Part shown: positions 52,661 to 64,000 of the stretch, in pieces
Position numbering within the stretch: the first letter of the stretch is position 1
Layout of the letters: each line of letters starts with the position of its first letter
From: Malania oleifera
Lineage: Eukaryota > Streptophyta > Magnoliopsida > Santalales > Ximeniaceae
Direction: 5' to 3'
Length of the DNA: 64,000 nucleotides
NCBI RefSeq assembly: GCF_029873635.1
Contig: NC_080420.1
Location: 121,280,719-121,344,718, forward strand
Notes under the pieces: model-generated
What the model was told of the DNA's origin: nothing
The model's input: only the letters and a program-made list of their open reading frames with translations
Databases searched by the model: none
Position numbers and translations under genes: made by a program

Positions 52661-52674
52661 AATTTTACAAATGA

Positions 52675-54939
52675 TGTAACGTCCCTCAATTTCTTAACAT
52701 AAAATATCACATAATAAATAAAATGGTCAGCCTGAACCCGTGGGTAGCGGGGACACCTATCAAACACAGTGGAAAACCTAGCACCAGTAAACATAAAATC
52801 TCAAACATCCAATCATAAAACATAATACTAGAGCATTCTATACATCCTCACATACATCAAAATATCTCTAGGGTCAAACACAAAATAACTCTTACGTTAT
52901 TACAAAATCTTACCCTTCACACAGGGTAATCTCACTAGCTCAATGGCGGCCTTGACCCGTCGGTCTCTCAGGGGCTCTTGAAAAATTAATTAAGTTTGGG
53001 GGTGAGACACTTCTCAGTAAGGGAAAATAAATTAAATACAGCTGTGTGGCAACATGAATATTTAATGCATTTATACGTATACAGTATATTTCATAATTCT
53101 ATAAACATCATCATATCGTACTGGGTAAACATATATTTTCACATCTATTAATAAATCATAACATACATAAAATCATCTGTTATAACTGTAGTACTGAAAA
53201 ATAACCCAGGATGAATAGCTAGCTGGTGTCATGTATTACCCCCCATGATGGGTTGTGCAGCCTGAAGGCGGGACCCAACAATGGCTGGCCAATCACTGCC
53301 GAATCAAATATGTCTGTAAGTACGATGAGCCCGCCACACCCTGGTCCGGACTGCCAAGTGGACGTCCACACTCTACTGAAAGCCACATCGACTATCCATC
53401 TCCCATCCCCTCGTGAGATGGTTAGCACTAATCTGACGTAGATATCAGATCTACACATATAGCTACGGTACCGAGCCCCTGAACTGAACTAAACTAACAT
53501 CCTGGTGGTGATAACATATAATACATGATCATACATATAACATCATTATGGCCTCGTGCCGAAAATATAGTAATTACGGCCTCGTGCCGAAAACATAAAT
53601 ACGTGGCCTCATGCCAATAACATAAATATGGCCTCGTGTCGATAACATAAATACGGCCTTGTGCCGATAACATAAATACATGGCCTCGCGCCAATAACAT
53701 AAATACGGCCTCGTGCCGATAACATAAATATATGGCCTTATGCCAAAATTGTTTCAGGTATATATATTCTGAAAATACATCATTTATCACATAATCGTCA
53801 AAACCATCACAACATAACTCATATTTTCATAATGCCTGAAATCATGCTTTGTTAGTAAAATATTTCACATCATAATATATTTCACATAAAATAATATTCA
53901 TGCCACACATATGCTGTTAAAAGTCATACTTCATATTCTAAAATCGTGAATTCCTTACATCTCATACATACATATACATTTTAATCATCATAGCGGTATT
54001 TTCCCAATCATACATTTCATTCATAATACACAATATAACATATGCTTTTCTGAAAATAAATTTACTCATAATCAATAATAATTTGTATGGAAAATCACTG
54101 CTTTAGTTTATTCCCTTACATGACTATTGAGAAATTCCTTAGGACCCAAAATTTCACGCCCTTGGCGCCCAAAATTTAACTCCTGTAATTTACATTTTCC
54201 TCAGATTAATTAATCTATTTCTCCAAAATAATACTCATCTAGCCTTCCCTAAGCTCCATATACCTCAAATTAATATTTAAACTACTATTTAATATCCCCA
54301 CTTAATTTTATGAATTTTGCCTGCAGGTCCCAAAATTACACCCGCGGCGCTCGCCCGGGCCCTAAATTTCAGAAATCCTACTTCAGTTCCAAATGCTTAA
54401 TATTTTAGCATTTCTAAATTAATGCTAACTAATTAAAAATAAGCCCCTTAATAATCGCCGCACCCCAAATTTGGGATTTTGGCCCAACACCCCCACGAGA
54501 ATTCCATCCCACTAGACTTGTAGAGAATCATCCCTAGATTCTCGTGGTGGTGTTCATTCATAAATTGGGCTTATATTTTGCGAGAAATTAAAGAAAAAGG
54601 AGAAAATGGCTTATCCCAGGGAATACGCCTACGCCGCTCCTACCACAGATCCGCTCCGGTAGAAATGACGGCAGTGGTGAATGGAGTCCAGTAGTATTTT
54701 CGGATTTTCGATCGGGCGAAAATCCATCATGAAACGAGGAGAGAGGGAGAGAGAATGAGAGGAGAGAGAGAGATTGTTCAGAGCTGGAAAAGTGCAAGAA
54801 AAGAAAAGAAAAGAAAAGAAGATAAAGAAGAAGAAGAAGAAGAAAGCTGGAGGGGGGGGGGGGGGCTGAAAGCACCTGAAGCTTCATGAAGCTTCAGGTG
54901 AAGCTTCAGGTGAGTGTGTGTATATATATATATATATAA

Positions 54940-54981
<42 letters not shown>

Positions 54982-55141
54982 TAATTAATTAATAATAATA
55001 ATATATTTATTAATAAAGAAATAAATTTTAATTAATTAATTTTTTTTCTTTTTCTTTTAAATCCGATTAATTAATTAATTAATTTTTTTTTTTTGGAAAT
55101 CAATCCACTAATCTTTTATATCTCTTTTTGGGGTTTATACA
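52675..55141 (-). repeat. 3' LTR of the second Ty3 element
   Basis: Plus-strand ends are TGTAACGTCCC and GGTTTATACA. It contains the hairpin 'gtgagacacttctcagtaag' (about 53002-53021), an array of 'cggcctcgtgccg' units (about 53545-53745), a CT/GA-rich leader and a G-run (54852-54865). A perfect 28-bp palindrome (54873-54900) is followed by a partial repeat, then (TA)n and (AAT)n runs (54918-55010). Confidence 0.92.
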
Positions 55142-55270
55142 TTCTCCCCTCCTTATAAAAATTTCGTCCTCGAAATTTGTCATTCCCCTGTTTCTTTTCC
55201 TTAGTGAAAACACTTCCAATTTTTATTGATTACCCTCACTTATGGCGGAGGAATAACGTGGTTACAACGA
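55142..55270 (-). other. Polypurine tract and conserved 3' noncoding block
   Basis: The minus-strand purine run aaggaggggagaa (55142-55154) abuts the 3' LTR. The shared 35-bp block is at 55231-55265, one difference by eye from 22664-22698. Confidence 0.8.
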
Positions 55271-55389
55271 GGGCTCTGGGAGATCACAACTATTCAAAAT
55301 TCTCCCAAAACCATTCACATTTCAAAAATAAAAACTCTATCTATCTTACGTTACACTATATAAATAAAAACTACAATACTATTCCATTC

Positions 55390-58300
55390 ACTTGACTGGC
55401 TCAGCTCTAAACTCCACTGAATAAGTGCGGATATCTCTGGCGCATTTGATCCTCTAATTCCTAGGAAGCCTCTTCAATGGCATGGTTGCGCCACATAACT
55501 TTTACCAGTGGAATCTTCTTCGTGCATAGCTCCTGTTCCTTCCAATCAAAAAATCTGCACTGGCACTTCCTCATAAGCTAAAGTATCGCCCAATTCCAAT
55601 GCTTCATATCTAATCACATGGGAGGGGTCTGGGATGTATTTTCTCAGCATAGAAACGTGGAATACGTCATGGATCCTAGATAGGACCGGTGGTAATGCCA
55701 AACGATAGGCAACTGGACCCACTCTCTCAAGAATCTCAAATGGTCCAATATACCTAAGGCTCAGCTTACCCTTCCTCCCGAACCTCATAACGCCCTTCAG
55801 TGTTCCACCTTCAGGAACACGTGATCTCCTGTGTCAAACTCCAATTCTCGCTGACGAGTATCAGCATAACTCTTCTGCCGGCTCTGCGCTGTCCTGATCC
55901 TGTCTCTGATGAGTCTGACTTTATCCTGAGTCTGTTGTATCAGCTCTGGCCCCAATACTTGTCTCTCTCCAACCTCATCCTAGTACAACGGGGATCGGCA
56001 CCTCTTGCCATACAGTGCCTCATACGGTACCATCCCAATGCTGGTCTGGTAGTTGTTGTTATACGCAAACTCAACCAGTGGCAAATACTGCATCCAACGA
56101 CCTCCAAACTCCAGCACACATGCTCGCAGCATATCCTCCAGAATCTGTATCGTCCTATCTGTCTGTCCATCTGTCTAAGGATGAAAAGTTGTGCTGAACG
56201 ACAACTGAGAACCCATGGCCCCTTGCAGACTCTTCCAAAAACGAGATGTGAACTGTGGGTCTCTATCTGAAACTATGGACACTGGGACGCCGTGGAGCCT
56301 AACTATCTCCTGGATGTATAACTCAACCAATCTGTCCATGGAGTAGCTAACTCTGATCGGCAAAAAGTGGGCAGTCTTCGTCAATCGACCCACCACTACC
56401 CAAATAGCGTCCTGTCCATGCAATGTTGGCGGTAATCCTGAGACGAAATCCATCGCTATATGCTCTCACTTCCACTCAAGAATGTGGAGTGGCTGCAATG
56501 ATCCCGCCGGTCTCTGATGCTCAGCCTTCACTTGCTGGCACGTCAAACACTGACCCACAAACTGAGCTATTTCCCTCTTCATGTTGCTCCACCAGAAGGA
56601 CTCTCGGAGATCCCTGTACATTTTAGTGCTATCCGGATGTACAGTATATAGGGATCGATGTGCTTCCTCCAGAATGACTTTCTTGATCTCAGGATCGGCA
56701 GGAACACATAACCTAGTATGGAACCTTAGGGCTCCATCATTTGAAATGTTGAACTCTGGTTCCTAACCATCCTGTACCTTTCCCATAAGCTCTACTAGTT
56801 CTACATCATTCCACTGAGCTGCTTTAATCCTCTCTTGTAGAGTCGGCTGCAAAACCAAGTCAGTAATGAACGCCTGGTGATTGTCGTCTACCAGCTTCAC
56901 ACCGAGCCTCTCCAGATCCATCTGAATCGGATGCTAAATCTCCACTGCAGATACAAATGATTCCACTGATTTTTGACTCAAAGCATCAGCAACCACATTA
57001 GCCTTTCCCGGGTGGTAGCTAATAGTGTATTCGTAATCCTTTATTAGCTCCAGCCATCTCCTCTACCTCATATTCAATTCCTTCTGCGTGAAGAAATACT
57101 TTAAACTCTTATGGACAGTAAATATCTCACACCTACCCCCATATAGATAGTGTCTCCAAATCTTCAGCGCGTAAACAACCGCCGCCAAATCTAGATCATG
57201 GGTAGGGTAGTTCTTCTCATATTCTTTCAACTGTCGTGAGGCATAGGCTATCACTCTCCCCCGTTGCATCAATACACATCCGAGCCCTTTATGGGACGCA
57301 TCACTATAAATTACGAACCCCTCTTCTCCTAAAGGAATTGTCAACACAGGCGCAATGATGAGTCGCTGCTTCAACTCCTGGAAGCTTTGTTCATATTCAT
57401 CAGACCACTCAAACTTCGCTCCTTTCCTGGTCAATCTGGTCAACGGGCTTGACAATCGAGAGAAGCCCTCAACAAACCTGCGGTAGTACCCAGCCAATCC
57501 CAGGAAACTCCTGATCTCGTGCACGTTCTTTGGTTGTACCCAGTCTACTACCGCCTCAATTTTAGTCGGATCAACAGAAATACCACCTTTGGATATAACA
57601 TGTCCAAGGAAGGTAACCTGTTCCAGCTAGAACTCACACTTCTTGAGCTTCGCATATAACTTCTTCTCTCGCAACACCTGTAACACTATACTCAGATGCT
57701 CCTCATGCTCCTCTGGACTCTTCGAATACACCAGTATATCATCAATAAATACTACCACAAACCGATCCAAGTACTGGTGAAAAACCCTGTTCATAAGATC
57801 CATAAACACTGTAGGAGCATTCGTCAACCCAAACGGCATAATTAGAAATTCATAGTGACCATACCATGTTCTGAATGCCGTTTTCGGAACATCTTCCACC
57901 CTGACTTTCACCTGATGGTACCCGGAGTGTAAATCTTTCTTCGAAAAGATCTGTGTCCCCTGTAACTAGTCAAACAAATCATCAATACGTGGGAGCGAGT
58001 ATTTATTCTTGATAGTTACTTTATTTATTTCTTGATAGTTGATGCACAATCTCATCGAGCCATCCTTCTTCCTCACAAACAACACCGGTGCTCCCTAGGG
58101 TGACACACTGGGCCGAATGAACCCTTTATCTAACAGCTCCTGCAACTGCTCTTTCAATTCTTTCAGCTCTGTCGGTGCCATTCTATACGGTGCCTTCGAA
58201 ATCGGCGCTGTCCTCGGAACTAGGTCAACAACGAACTCTACCTCACGATCAGGAGGTAGTCCCGGTAAATTCTCTGGAAATACATCAGGAAAATCTCTCA

Positions 58301-58760
58301 CCATTGGGATATCCTCCACCCTCAGTTCCCCTTCTAATACAACCTTCACATAGGCTAAATATCCCTGACAACCTTCTGATAGCAATCTACACGCCTAAAT
58401 AGCAGATAATAACGGAGATGGGGTGCGCACACATGATCCCACGAATCTGTACTCCTGTCCCTCTGGAGGTCTAAACACTACCACTCTCTGATAGCAATCA
58501 ATGCTAGCATAGTGGGTAGTTAGTCAATCCATGCCCAAGATTACCTCAAACCCATGCATGTCTAAAACCACCAGATTAGCTAACAAAGACCTCCCCTGAA
58601 TATCCACTAGACAGTCCTTGAGTACCTTTCTACATACCCCCACGGTCCTAGTCGGCGTAGCAACAGACAAACTAATTTCTAATTGCTGAGGCTCAAACCC
58701 ACATAATTTAACATAATCCCGGGCGATAAACGAATGCGTCGCCCCAGAATCAAACAAAAC
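55390..58760 (-). mobile_element. pol region of the second Ty3 element
   Basis: Minus-strand order: protease about 58520-58760 (LFDSGATHSFI); RT about 57600-58390 ([44 protein letters not shown]); RNase H about 57063-57340 ([16 protein letters not shown]). Integrase is about 56000-56650 ([29 protein letters not shown]) and the C-terminal chromodomain region about 55420-55790 ([18 protein letters not shown]). Tekay/Del-type layout. Several breaks. Confidence 0.9.
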
Positions 58761-59935
58761 AGTAGTTTTAAATGACAGTATTGAAACAGTACCTGTCACC
58801 ACATCTCCTGCTGCCTCAGCATCTCCTAGCGTCAAAGCGAAAACTCTGGCTGGGGCTGTATTCCTCTGCTGGCCTCCTCGTGGTGCCTGGTAACCTCCTC
58901 GTGCAGGTCTAGGAGCAGTACTAGTTTGTGTCGGACACTCCCTCATCATATGTCCTGGCTCCCTGCACCTGTAGCAGACACCTCGTCTAGCACGACACTC
59001 TCCCAGGTGTCTCTTCCCGCAATATGGGCAAGCTGGAGATGGCTGCACACCCTAGAAACCGCGATTCCCGGTTTTCTGTCTCTAGTCTCTATAGTAGCCA
59101 CCTCTCTTCCATGTACCACGTCCAACCCCCTGCTGGGAACCAGAAGGTATGGATCTTTTCTTCTGCCTTTGCTCCTCAGCCTCCAATCGCTCTCCAGTCT
59201 CTGTTATAGTGGCTCTATCCATTAGTTCAGTAAAATCCTGCAACTTCAGAATCGATACCTGCTTATAAATTTCTCTCCTCAAGCCTCTTTCAAACTGTCG
59301 TACCTTCTTCGCCTCATCTGGAATAATGTACGGGGCAAAATGAGATAGCTCAATGAACCTCGCCGCGTACTGTTGTATCGATAGCTGTCCCTGCTTCAAA
59401 TTCAGGAACTCTGCAATCTTAGCCTCCCTAGAAGAGGCTGGAAAATACCTGTCGAAGAATATCTCTCTAAATTGCTCTCAAGTCATCTCTACAGGTATAG
59501 TCCTCTGCTGCTCTAACAATCTCACTGCTGACCACCATCTCTCGGCCTCTCCAGTCAGTCTGTAGGTGGCAAACAGCATCTTCTGCTCCTCTGAACACTG
59601 CAGCACTGCAAATATTTTCTCCATCTCCTGCACCCAATTCTCAACTCTGAACACTGCAGCACTGCAAATATTTTCTCCATCTCCTGCACCCAATTCTCAG
59701 CGACTGCAGGATCCATTCCCCCTGAGAAAGCTGGAGGATTCATCTTTATGAACTTCTCTATCGAGCTACTGTGGCCTCCAGATGAACCACCCTGTTCCTT
59801 CGAACTTCTGGCAATCTCTGCCATCACTTGCTGTGCTACGCTGTGTAAAACGGCATCTGAATCACTACCCGCAGCGCCCGAGGGTCCAGCACCCTCACTC
59901 CCACTGGCGTGGGCATTATTGCCACCAAGGTCCAT
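58761..59935 (-). mobile_element. gag region of the second Ty3 element
   Basis: The start codon at 59935 opens [17 protein letters not shown], homologous to MDLEGNSAHAS of the first element. Capsid phrases QYAARFIELSHFAP and FERGLRREIYKQ lie at about 59250-59360. The zinc knuckle CYRCREPGHMMREC is at about 58935-58976. Broken. Confidence 0.88.
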
Positions 59936-60237
59936 CCTGAAAAACATGTAACTTAACTCAAAACCTCATTCTCTATACATATCACTCAACTCATATGGTA
60001 TTTTTTCCTAATTAACTCGTCACTCTTGATCTTAATTCAAGGTTCAATCCTGCAACCTAGATACCCGACCCGACGATAGTTTACAATGAATTTCCTGAAA
60101 TCGTCACCCCGGGAAAATCATACAAACCACCACGGAAGTCCTGCATCTAGACTACAAAACCAGACCTTAAATCCTTTTATCTTATACTCTGGTATTATTA
60201 CTGCTGCACTCTAGAGTCTACAGAACCTAGTATCCTA

Positions 60238-60250
60238 GGCTCTGATACCA
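60238..60250 (-). other. Primer binding site of the second Ty3 element (tRNA-iMet)
   Basis: GGCTCTGATACCA on the plus strand, TGGTATCAGAGCC on the minus, two bases from the 5' LTR end. Confidence 0.9.
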
Positions 60251-60252
60251 AA

Positions 60253-62429
60253 TGTAACGTCCCTTAATTTCTTAACATAAAATATCACATAATAAATAAA
60301 ATGGTCAGCCCGAACCCGTGGGTAGCGGGGACACCTGTCAAACACAGCGGAAAACCTAACAGTAGTAAACATAAAATCTCAAACATCCAATCATAAAACA
60401 TAATACCAGAGCATTCTATACATCCTCATATACATCAAAATATCTTTAGGATCAAACACAAAATAACTCTTACGCTATTACAAAATCTTACCCTTCTCAC
60501 AGGGTAATCTCACTAGCTCAACGGCGGCCCTGACCAGCCGGTCTCTTAGGGGCTCCTGAAAAATTAATTAAGTTTGGGGGCGAGACACTTCTCAGTAAGG
60601 GAAAATAAACTAAATACAGCTGTGTGGCAACATGAATATTTAATGCATTTATACGTATACAGTACATTTCATAATTCTATAAACATCATCATATCGTACT
60701 AGGTAAACATATATTTTCACATCTGTTAATAAATCATAACATACATAAAATCATCTGCTATAACTGTAATACTGAAAACAAACCCAGGCTGAATAGTTAG
60801 ATGATGTCATGTATTACCCCCCATGATGGGTTGTGCAGCCTGAAGGCGGGACCCGACAATGGCTGGCCGACCACTGCCGAATCAAATATGTCTGTAAGTA
60901 CGATGAGCCCGCCACACCCTGGTCCGGACTGCCAAGTGGACGTCCACACTCTACTGAAAGCCACATCGACTATCCATCTCCCATCCCCTCGTGAGATGGT
61001 TAGTACTAATCTGACGTAGATATCTGATCTACACATATAGCTACGGTACCAAGCCCCTGAACTGAACTAAACTAACATTCTGGTGGTGATAACATATAAT
61101 ACATGATCATACATATAACATCATTACGGCCTCGTGCCAAAAATATAGTAATTACGGCCTCGTGCCGATGCCGATAACATAAATACGGCCTTGTGTCGAT
61201 AACATAAATACATGGTCTCGCGCCAATAACATAAATACGGCCTCGTGCTGATAACATAAATATATGGCCTTGCGCCAAAATTGTTTCAGGTATATATATT
61301 CTGAAAATACATCATTTATCACATAATCGTCAAAACCATCACAACATAACTCATATTTTCATAATACCTGAAATCATGCTTTGTTAGTAAAATCTTTCAC
61401 ATCATAATATATTTCACATAAAATAATATTCATGCCACACATATGCTGTTAAAAGTCATACTTCATATTTTAAAATCGTGAATTCCTTACATCTCATACA
61501 TACATATACATTTTAATCATCATAGTAGTATTTTCCCAATTGTACATTTCATTCGTAATACACAATATAACATATGCTTTTCTGAAAATAAATTTACTCA
61601 TAATCAATAATAATTTGTATAAAAAATTACTGCTTTAGTTTATTCCCTTACATAACTATTGAGAAATTCCTTAGGACCCAAAATTTCACTCCCTTAGCGC
61701 CCGAAATTTAACTCCTACAATTTACATTTTCCCCAGATTAATTAATCTATTTCTCCAAAATAATATTCATCTAGCCTTACCTAAGCTTTATATACCTCAA
61801 ATTAATATTTAAACTATTATTTAATATCCCCACTTAATTTTCTGAATTTTGCTTGCGGATTCCAAAATTACACCCGCGGTGCTCACCCGGGCCCTAAATT
61901 TCAAAAATCCTACTTCTGTTCCAAATGCTTAATATTTTAGCATTTTTAAATTAATGCTAAATAATTAAAAATAAGCCCCTTAATAATCACCGCACCCCAA
62001 ATTTAGGGTTTTGGCTCGACACCCCCACGAGAATTCCGTCCGACTAGACTTGTAGAGAATCATCCCTAGATTCTCATGGTGGTGTTCGTTCGTCAATTGG
62101 GCTTATATTTTGCGAGAAATTAAAGAAAAAGGAGAAAATGGCTTATCCTAGGGAATATGCTTACGCCGCTCCTACCACCGATCCGCTCCTGTAGAAATGA
62201 CAGCAGCGGCGAATGGAGTCCAGTGGTATTTTTGGATTTTCGATCGGCCGAAAATCCGTCACGAAATCGAGGAGAGAGGGAGAGAGAATGAGAGGAGAGA
62301 GAGAGAGAGTGTTCAGAGGTCGCACAGGAAAAGTGCAAGAAAAGAAAAGAAGATAAAGAAGAAGAAGAAGAAAGCTGGAGGGGGGGGGCTGAAAGCACCT
62401 GAAGCTTTATGAAGCTTCAGGTGAGTGTG

Positions 62430-62484
<55 letters not shown>

Positions 62485-62658
62485 TTAATAATAATATATT
62501 TTATTAATAAAAAAATAATTTTTAATTAATTAATTTTTTTTCTTTTTCTTTAAAATCTGATTAATTAATTAGTTAATTAATTAATTAATTAATTACGTTT
62601 TTTTTTTTTTGGAAATCAATCCACTAATCTTTTATATCTCTTTTTGGGGTTTTTATAG
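60253..62658 (-). repeat. 5' LTR of the second Ty3 element
   Basis: Same order as the 3' LTR: hairpin at about 60579-60598, a shorter 'cggcctcgtgccg' array (about 61125-61275), leader, palindrome (62396-62423, one mismatch), (AAT)n. The outer end reads ...ggtttttata and is slightly altered compared with the other LTR. Confidence 0.9.
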
Positions 62659-62700
62659 ATGAAGTGTCTAATGCCATAACAACAATGCTCTGATACCAAT

Positions 62701-62768
62701 TGTTGTGAATAAACTCAGATTTTATACAGCGGAAATTAAACGCAGCAACCAATGAAGAAAAAATATGG

Positions 62769-62804
<36 letters not shown>

Positions 62805-63276
62805 ATATATGAAAGCAATAACAACAATGCAAATATTTACGTGGTTCGGCAAGACCTACATCCGCGGGATCAATCGACAAAAGTTTTCACTATGTAAATG
62901 TCAAAGAATACAATATAATACAATACACAATGATCTTCTTCTCAAAATACACTTAGACTAGTGTATAAATAAAGTTCCCTTTGGAGGTTTCCTTATAAAA
63001 CCCAAGTTAACAAAAAAAAAAAAAAACCAACTTAATGTTCATATTTAAATTTTGAATTCAGCCTTGCTACCCATAACAAAACTGTTGATGGTTTCAGAGA
63101 CCCCTGCGACTATTTGCTCAATGAAAAGATACCAAGAGCAAGAAATCTGGAAATCTGTCAAACCATCGATGGTTTTAGTGAAACCATCGAAGGATTCCCC
63201 CAAATTGCTGATACTAATTATATTCTTCTCCTTGTATATGTCAGCCACTTCAAAAAAAGAGCCACCAAATACAACA
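62701..63276 (-). repeat. 5' LTR of the copia element
   Basis: Plus-strand ends are TGTTGTGAATAAAC and ...AAATACAACA. The primer site is at about 62685-62699 (tgctctgataccaa). It holds a (CA)n run (62770-62800), the shared module (62836-62868), a TATA (TATAAGG on the minus, about 62992-62998) and 'ccatcgatggtttt'-type palindromes (about 63080-63200). Confidence 0.9.
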
Positions 63277-63374
63277 TATATATGCTGAAACATCTTCTAA
63301 GCATAGAATTGATCGAAAATAATCTTATGAGCGCTATTTTAAAGTATAAAACCATAAATACTACTAAAACAATT

Positions 63375-63707
63375 AGGCAAAAGACACTAATCTTTCCTGA
63401 AATTTGAAAAGAACACAATGATCTCCCTTAAGTTTGCAAAAATTCTAAGGACCTCCCATGTGATTTCAAGAATTCAAAGAACCTCCCTTAAGGTTTGCCA
63501 AAAAAAATAAAAAAAAAAATACAAACTTCCCTTACATTTTACAAAAAAAATAAATTTTTTTTAGAGAAGGTCTATGTCTTTTAAGTAAACCCTAGGAGAG
63601 GTCTATGATAATTTTGAAACTTCAAAAGAAGTCTCTAACATTTTTGAATCTTTAGGAAATGTCTCTATCTTTTCGCTAAAACTCGGGCAGGTGAGTGTCT
63701 TTTACCC
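63375..63707. mobile_element. Mutator-like fold-back MITE with 9-bp target duplication
   Basis: A 333-bp element flanked by the perfect 9-bp duplication AAAACAATT (63366-63374, 63708-63716). Its ends are inverted repeats: left AGGCAAAAGACACT, right (reverse complement) GGGTAAAAGACACT. The inverted similarity continues inward in a degenerate way, as each half is built of 'acctcccttaaggtttgcaaa'-like units in opposite orientation. It has no coding capacity. A 9-bp duplication is the hallmark of Mutator-type transposases, so this is a nonautonomous MULE-like fold-back element. Confidence 0.8.
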
Positions 63708-63716
63708 AAAACAATT

Positions 63717-64000
63717 CAATAAAGTCAACTGTTAGTAGCATCCATAGTTTAGACTTAAAATAATTTTTGCAATGGCACTTTCTTTGGTTTTGTAATATCT
63801 TTTTATTTCTTAATTTTTTCATTTTTATCTTTTTACAAGTTAAAAAACGTAAGGATAATTTGCAAAGAACACTATTAACCACATATTTTTAATAAAACAA
63901 CTTCATAGTAACACTTTTATTGATAGTGTTTTAAAGTAAGATAACAAGTAAAATCAATGAAAAGTTTACAAAGTTTAGTCATATTAATTGATCTAATTTC
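63717..64000. other. AT-rich flank, no gene seen
   Basis: No reading frame or motif recognised up to the right edge. Confidence 0.5.

Larger units (their letters stand above)
52675..62658 (-). mobile_element. Second Ty3/Gypsy chromovirus, minus strand, inserted at the copia gag start
   Basis: 3' LTR 52675-55141, 5' LTR 60253 to about 62658, primer site 60238-60250, gag-pol between. Flanks share ATGA (52671-52674, 62659-62662), with the fifth base different. The insertion lies a few codons inside copia gag, whose start codon is at 62675-62677. It is of a different family from the 15.3-kb element (LTR unalike) but has the same domain order. LTRs differ by a few percent by eye, so it is relatively young, clearly younger than its copia host. 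The coding region has about ten breaks; a fossil. Confidence 0.93.
44079..63276 (-). mobile_element. Old Ty1/copia element (minus strand), hosting three later insertions
   Basis: Outer ends are LTRs at 44079-44605 (3' LTR) and 62701-63276 (5' LTR), flanked by TATAT (44074-44078, 63277-63281). The tRNA-iMet primer site is at about 62685-62699 and gag, integrase, RT and RNase H follow on the minus strand in copia order. Three later insertions are present: a SINE (45703-45918), a 3.8-kb double LTR-like unit (46083-49878) and a Ty3 element (52675-62658). Without them the element is about 5.2 kb, the normal copia size. The two LTRs differ much more (by eye over 10 percent) than those of the Ty3 element inside it, as nesting order demands. 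The coding region is heavily broken. Confidence 0.92.

Noticed and set aside
53219-53458. 79-codon minus-strand frame repeated at 60797-61036
   Set aside because: Both copies lie at the same place in the two LTRs of one element. Sequence identity comes from the LTR pair, not from a duplicated gene.
54588-54887. Serine/leucine-rich minus-strand frame (with a similar one at 62120-62398)
   Set aside because: These are the CT-rich leaders of the two LTRs of one Ty3 element; the similarity is because they are an LTR pair.

Overview
The window is nuclear DNA of a flowering plant, most likely a woody eudicot. The genome is AT-rich, the genes are intron-rich with GT-AG junctions, and more than half of the window is LTR retrotransposon. 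The species cannot be named from what is here. Three host genes can be read from start to stop: a universal stress protein (6168-7334, +, 4 exons, 166 aa), ribosomal protein eS1/RPS3a (27372-30562, +, 7 exons, 261 aa) and calreticulin (35038-38817, -, 14 exons, 426 aa, ending in KDEL). All predicted exons keep frame across every junction. A short C-terminal leucine-rich-repeat fragment of an NB-LRR resistance gene lies near 9.1-9.4 kb.

Layout: 1-1440 is a decayed hAT transposase, cut by the left edge. 1.4-6.0 kb is AT-rich, with a Ty1/copia LTR remnant and a scrap of Ty3 3' leader. The USP gene follows. The LRR scrap lies next to a long LTR-like block (about 9.64-13.25 kb). 14113-25783 is a minus-strand solo Ty3-type LTR (TSD ATAAA) split by a nearly complete Tekay/Del-type Ty3 chromovirus (15336-25102, TSD ATAGC). 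A copia-type solo LTR (about 26.35-26.88 kb) precedes RPS3a. An AT-rich intergenic stretch with a GA microsatellite separates RPS3a from calreticulin, and calreticulin has an ER-stress promoter module. 39.1-44.1 kb is AT-rich with one more copia-type LTR remnant. 44079-63276 is one old minus-strand copia element (TSD TATAT). It contains a 216-bp tRNA-derived SINE, a 3.8-kb double LTR-like unit (TSD GTTCT) and a whole second Ty3 chromovirus (52675-62658). A Mutator-like fold-back MITE with a perfect 9-bp TSD closes the window.

The most interesting signals are in the LTRs, not in the host genes. Several unrelated LTR families, both copia and Ty3, carry family-specific arrays of short GTCGAC/TCGATCGA-type palindromes just upstream of their TATA box. 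Copia LTRs share one downstream module, and Ty3 LTRs share a small TGAG...CTCA hairpin. A 35-bp noncoding block is nearly identical downstream of the coding region of two different Ty3 families and in a third scrap. Two Ty3 families have long perfect or near-perfect dyads, resembling heat-shock elements, where their transcript would begin. All retroelements are treated as fossils: each is broken and none looks intact.
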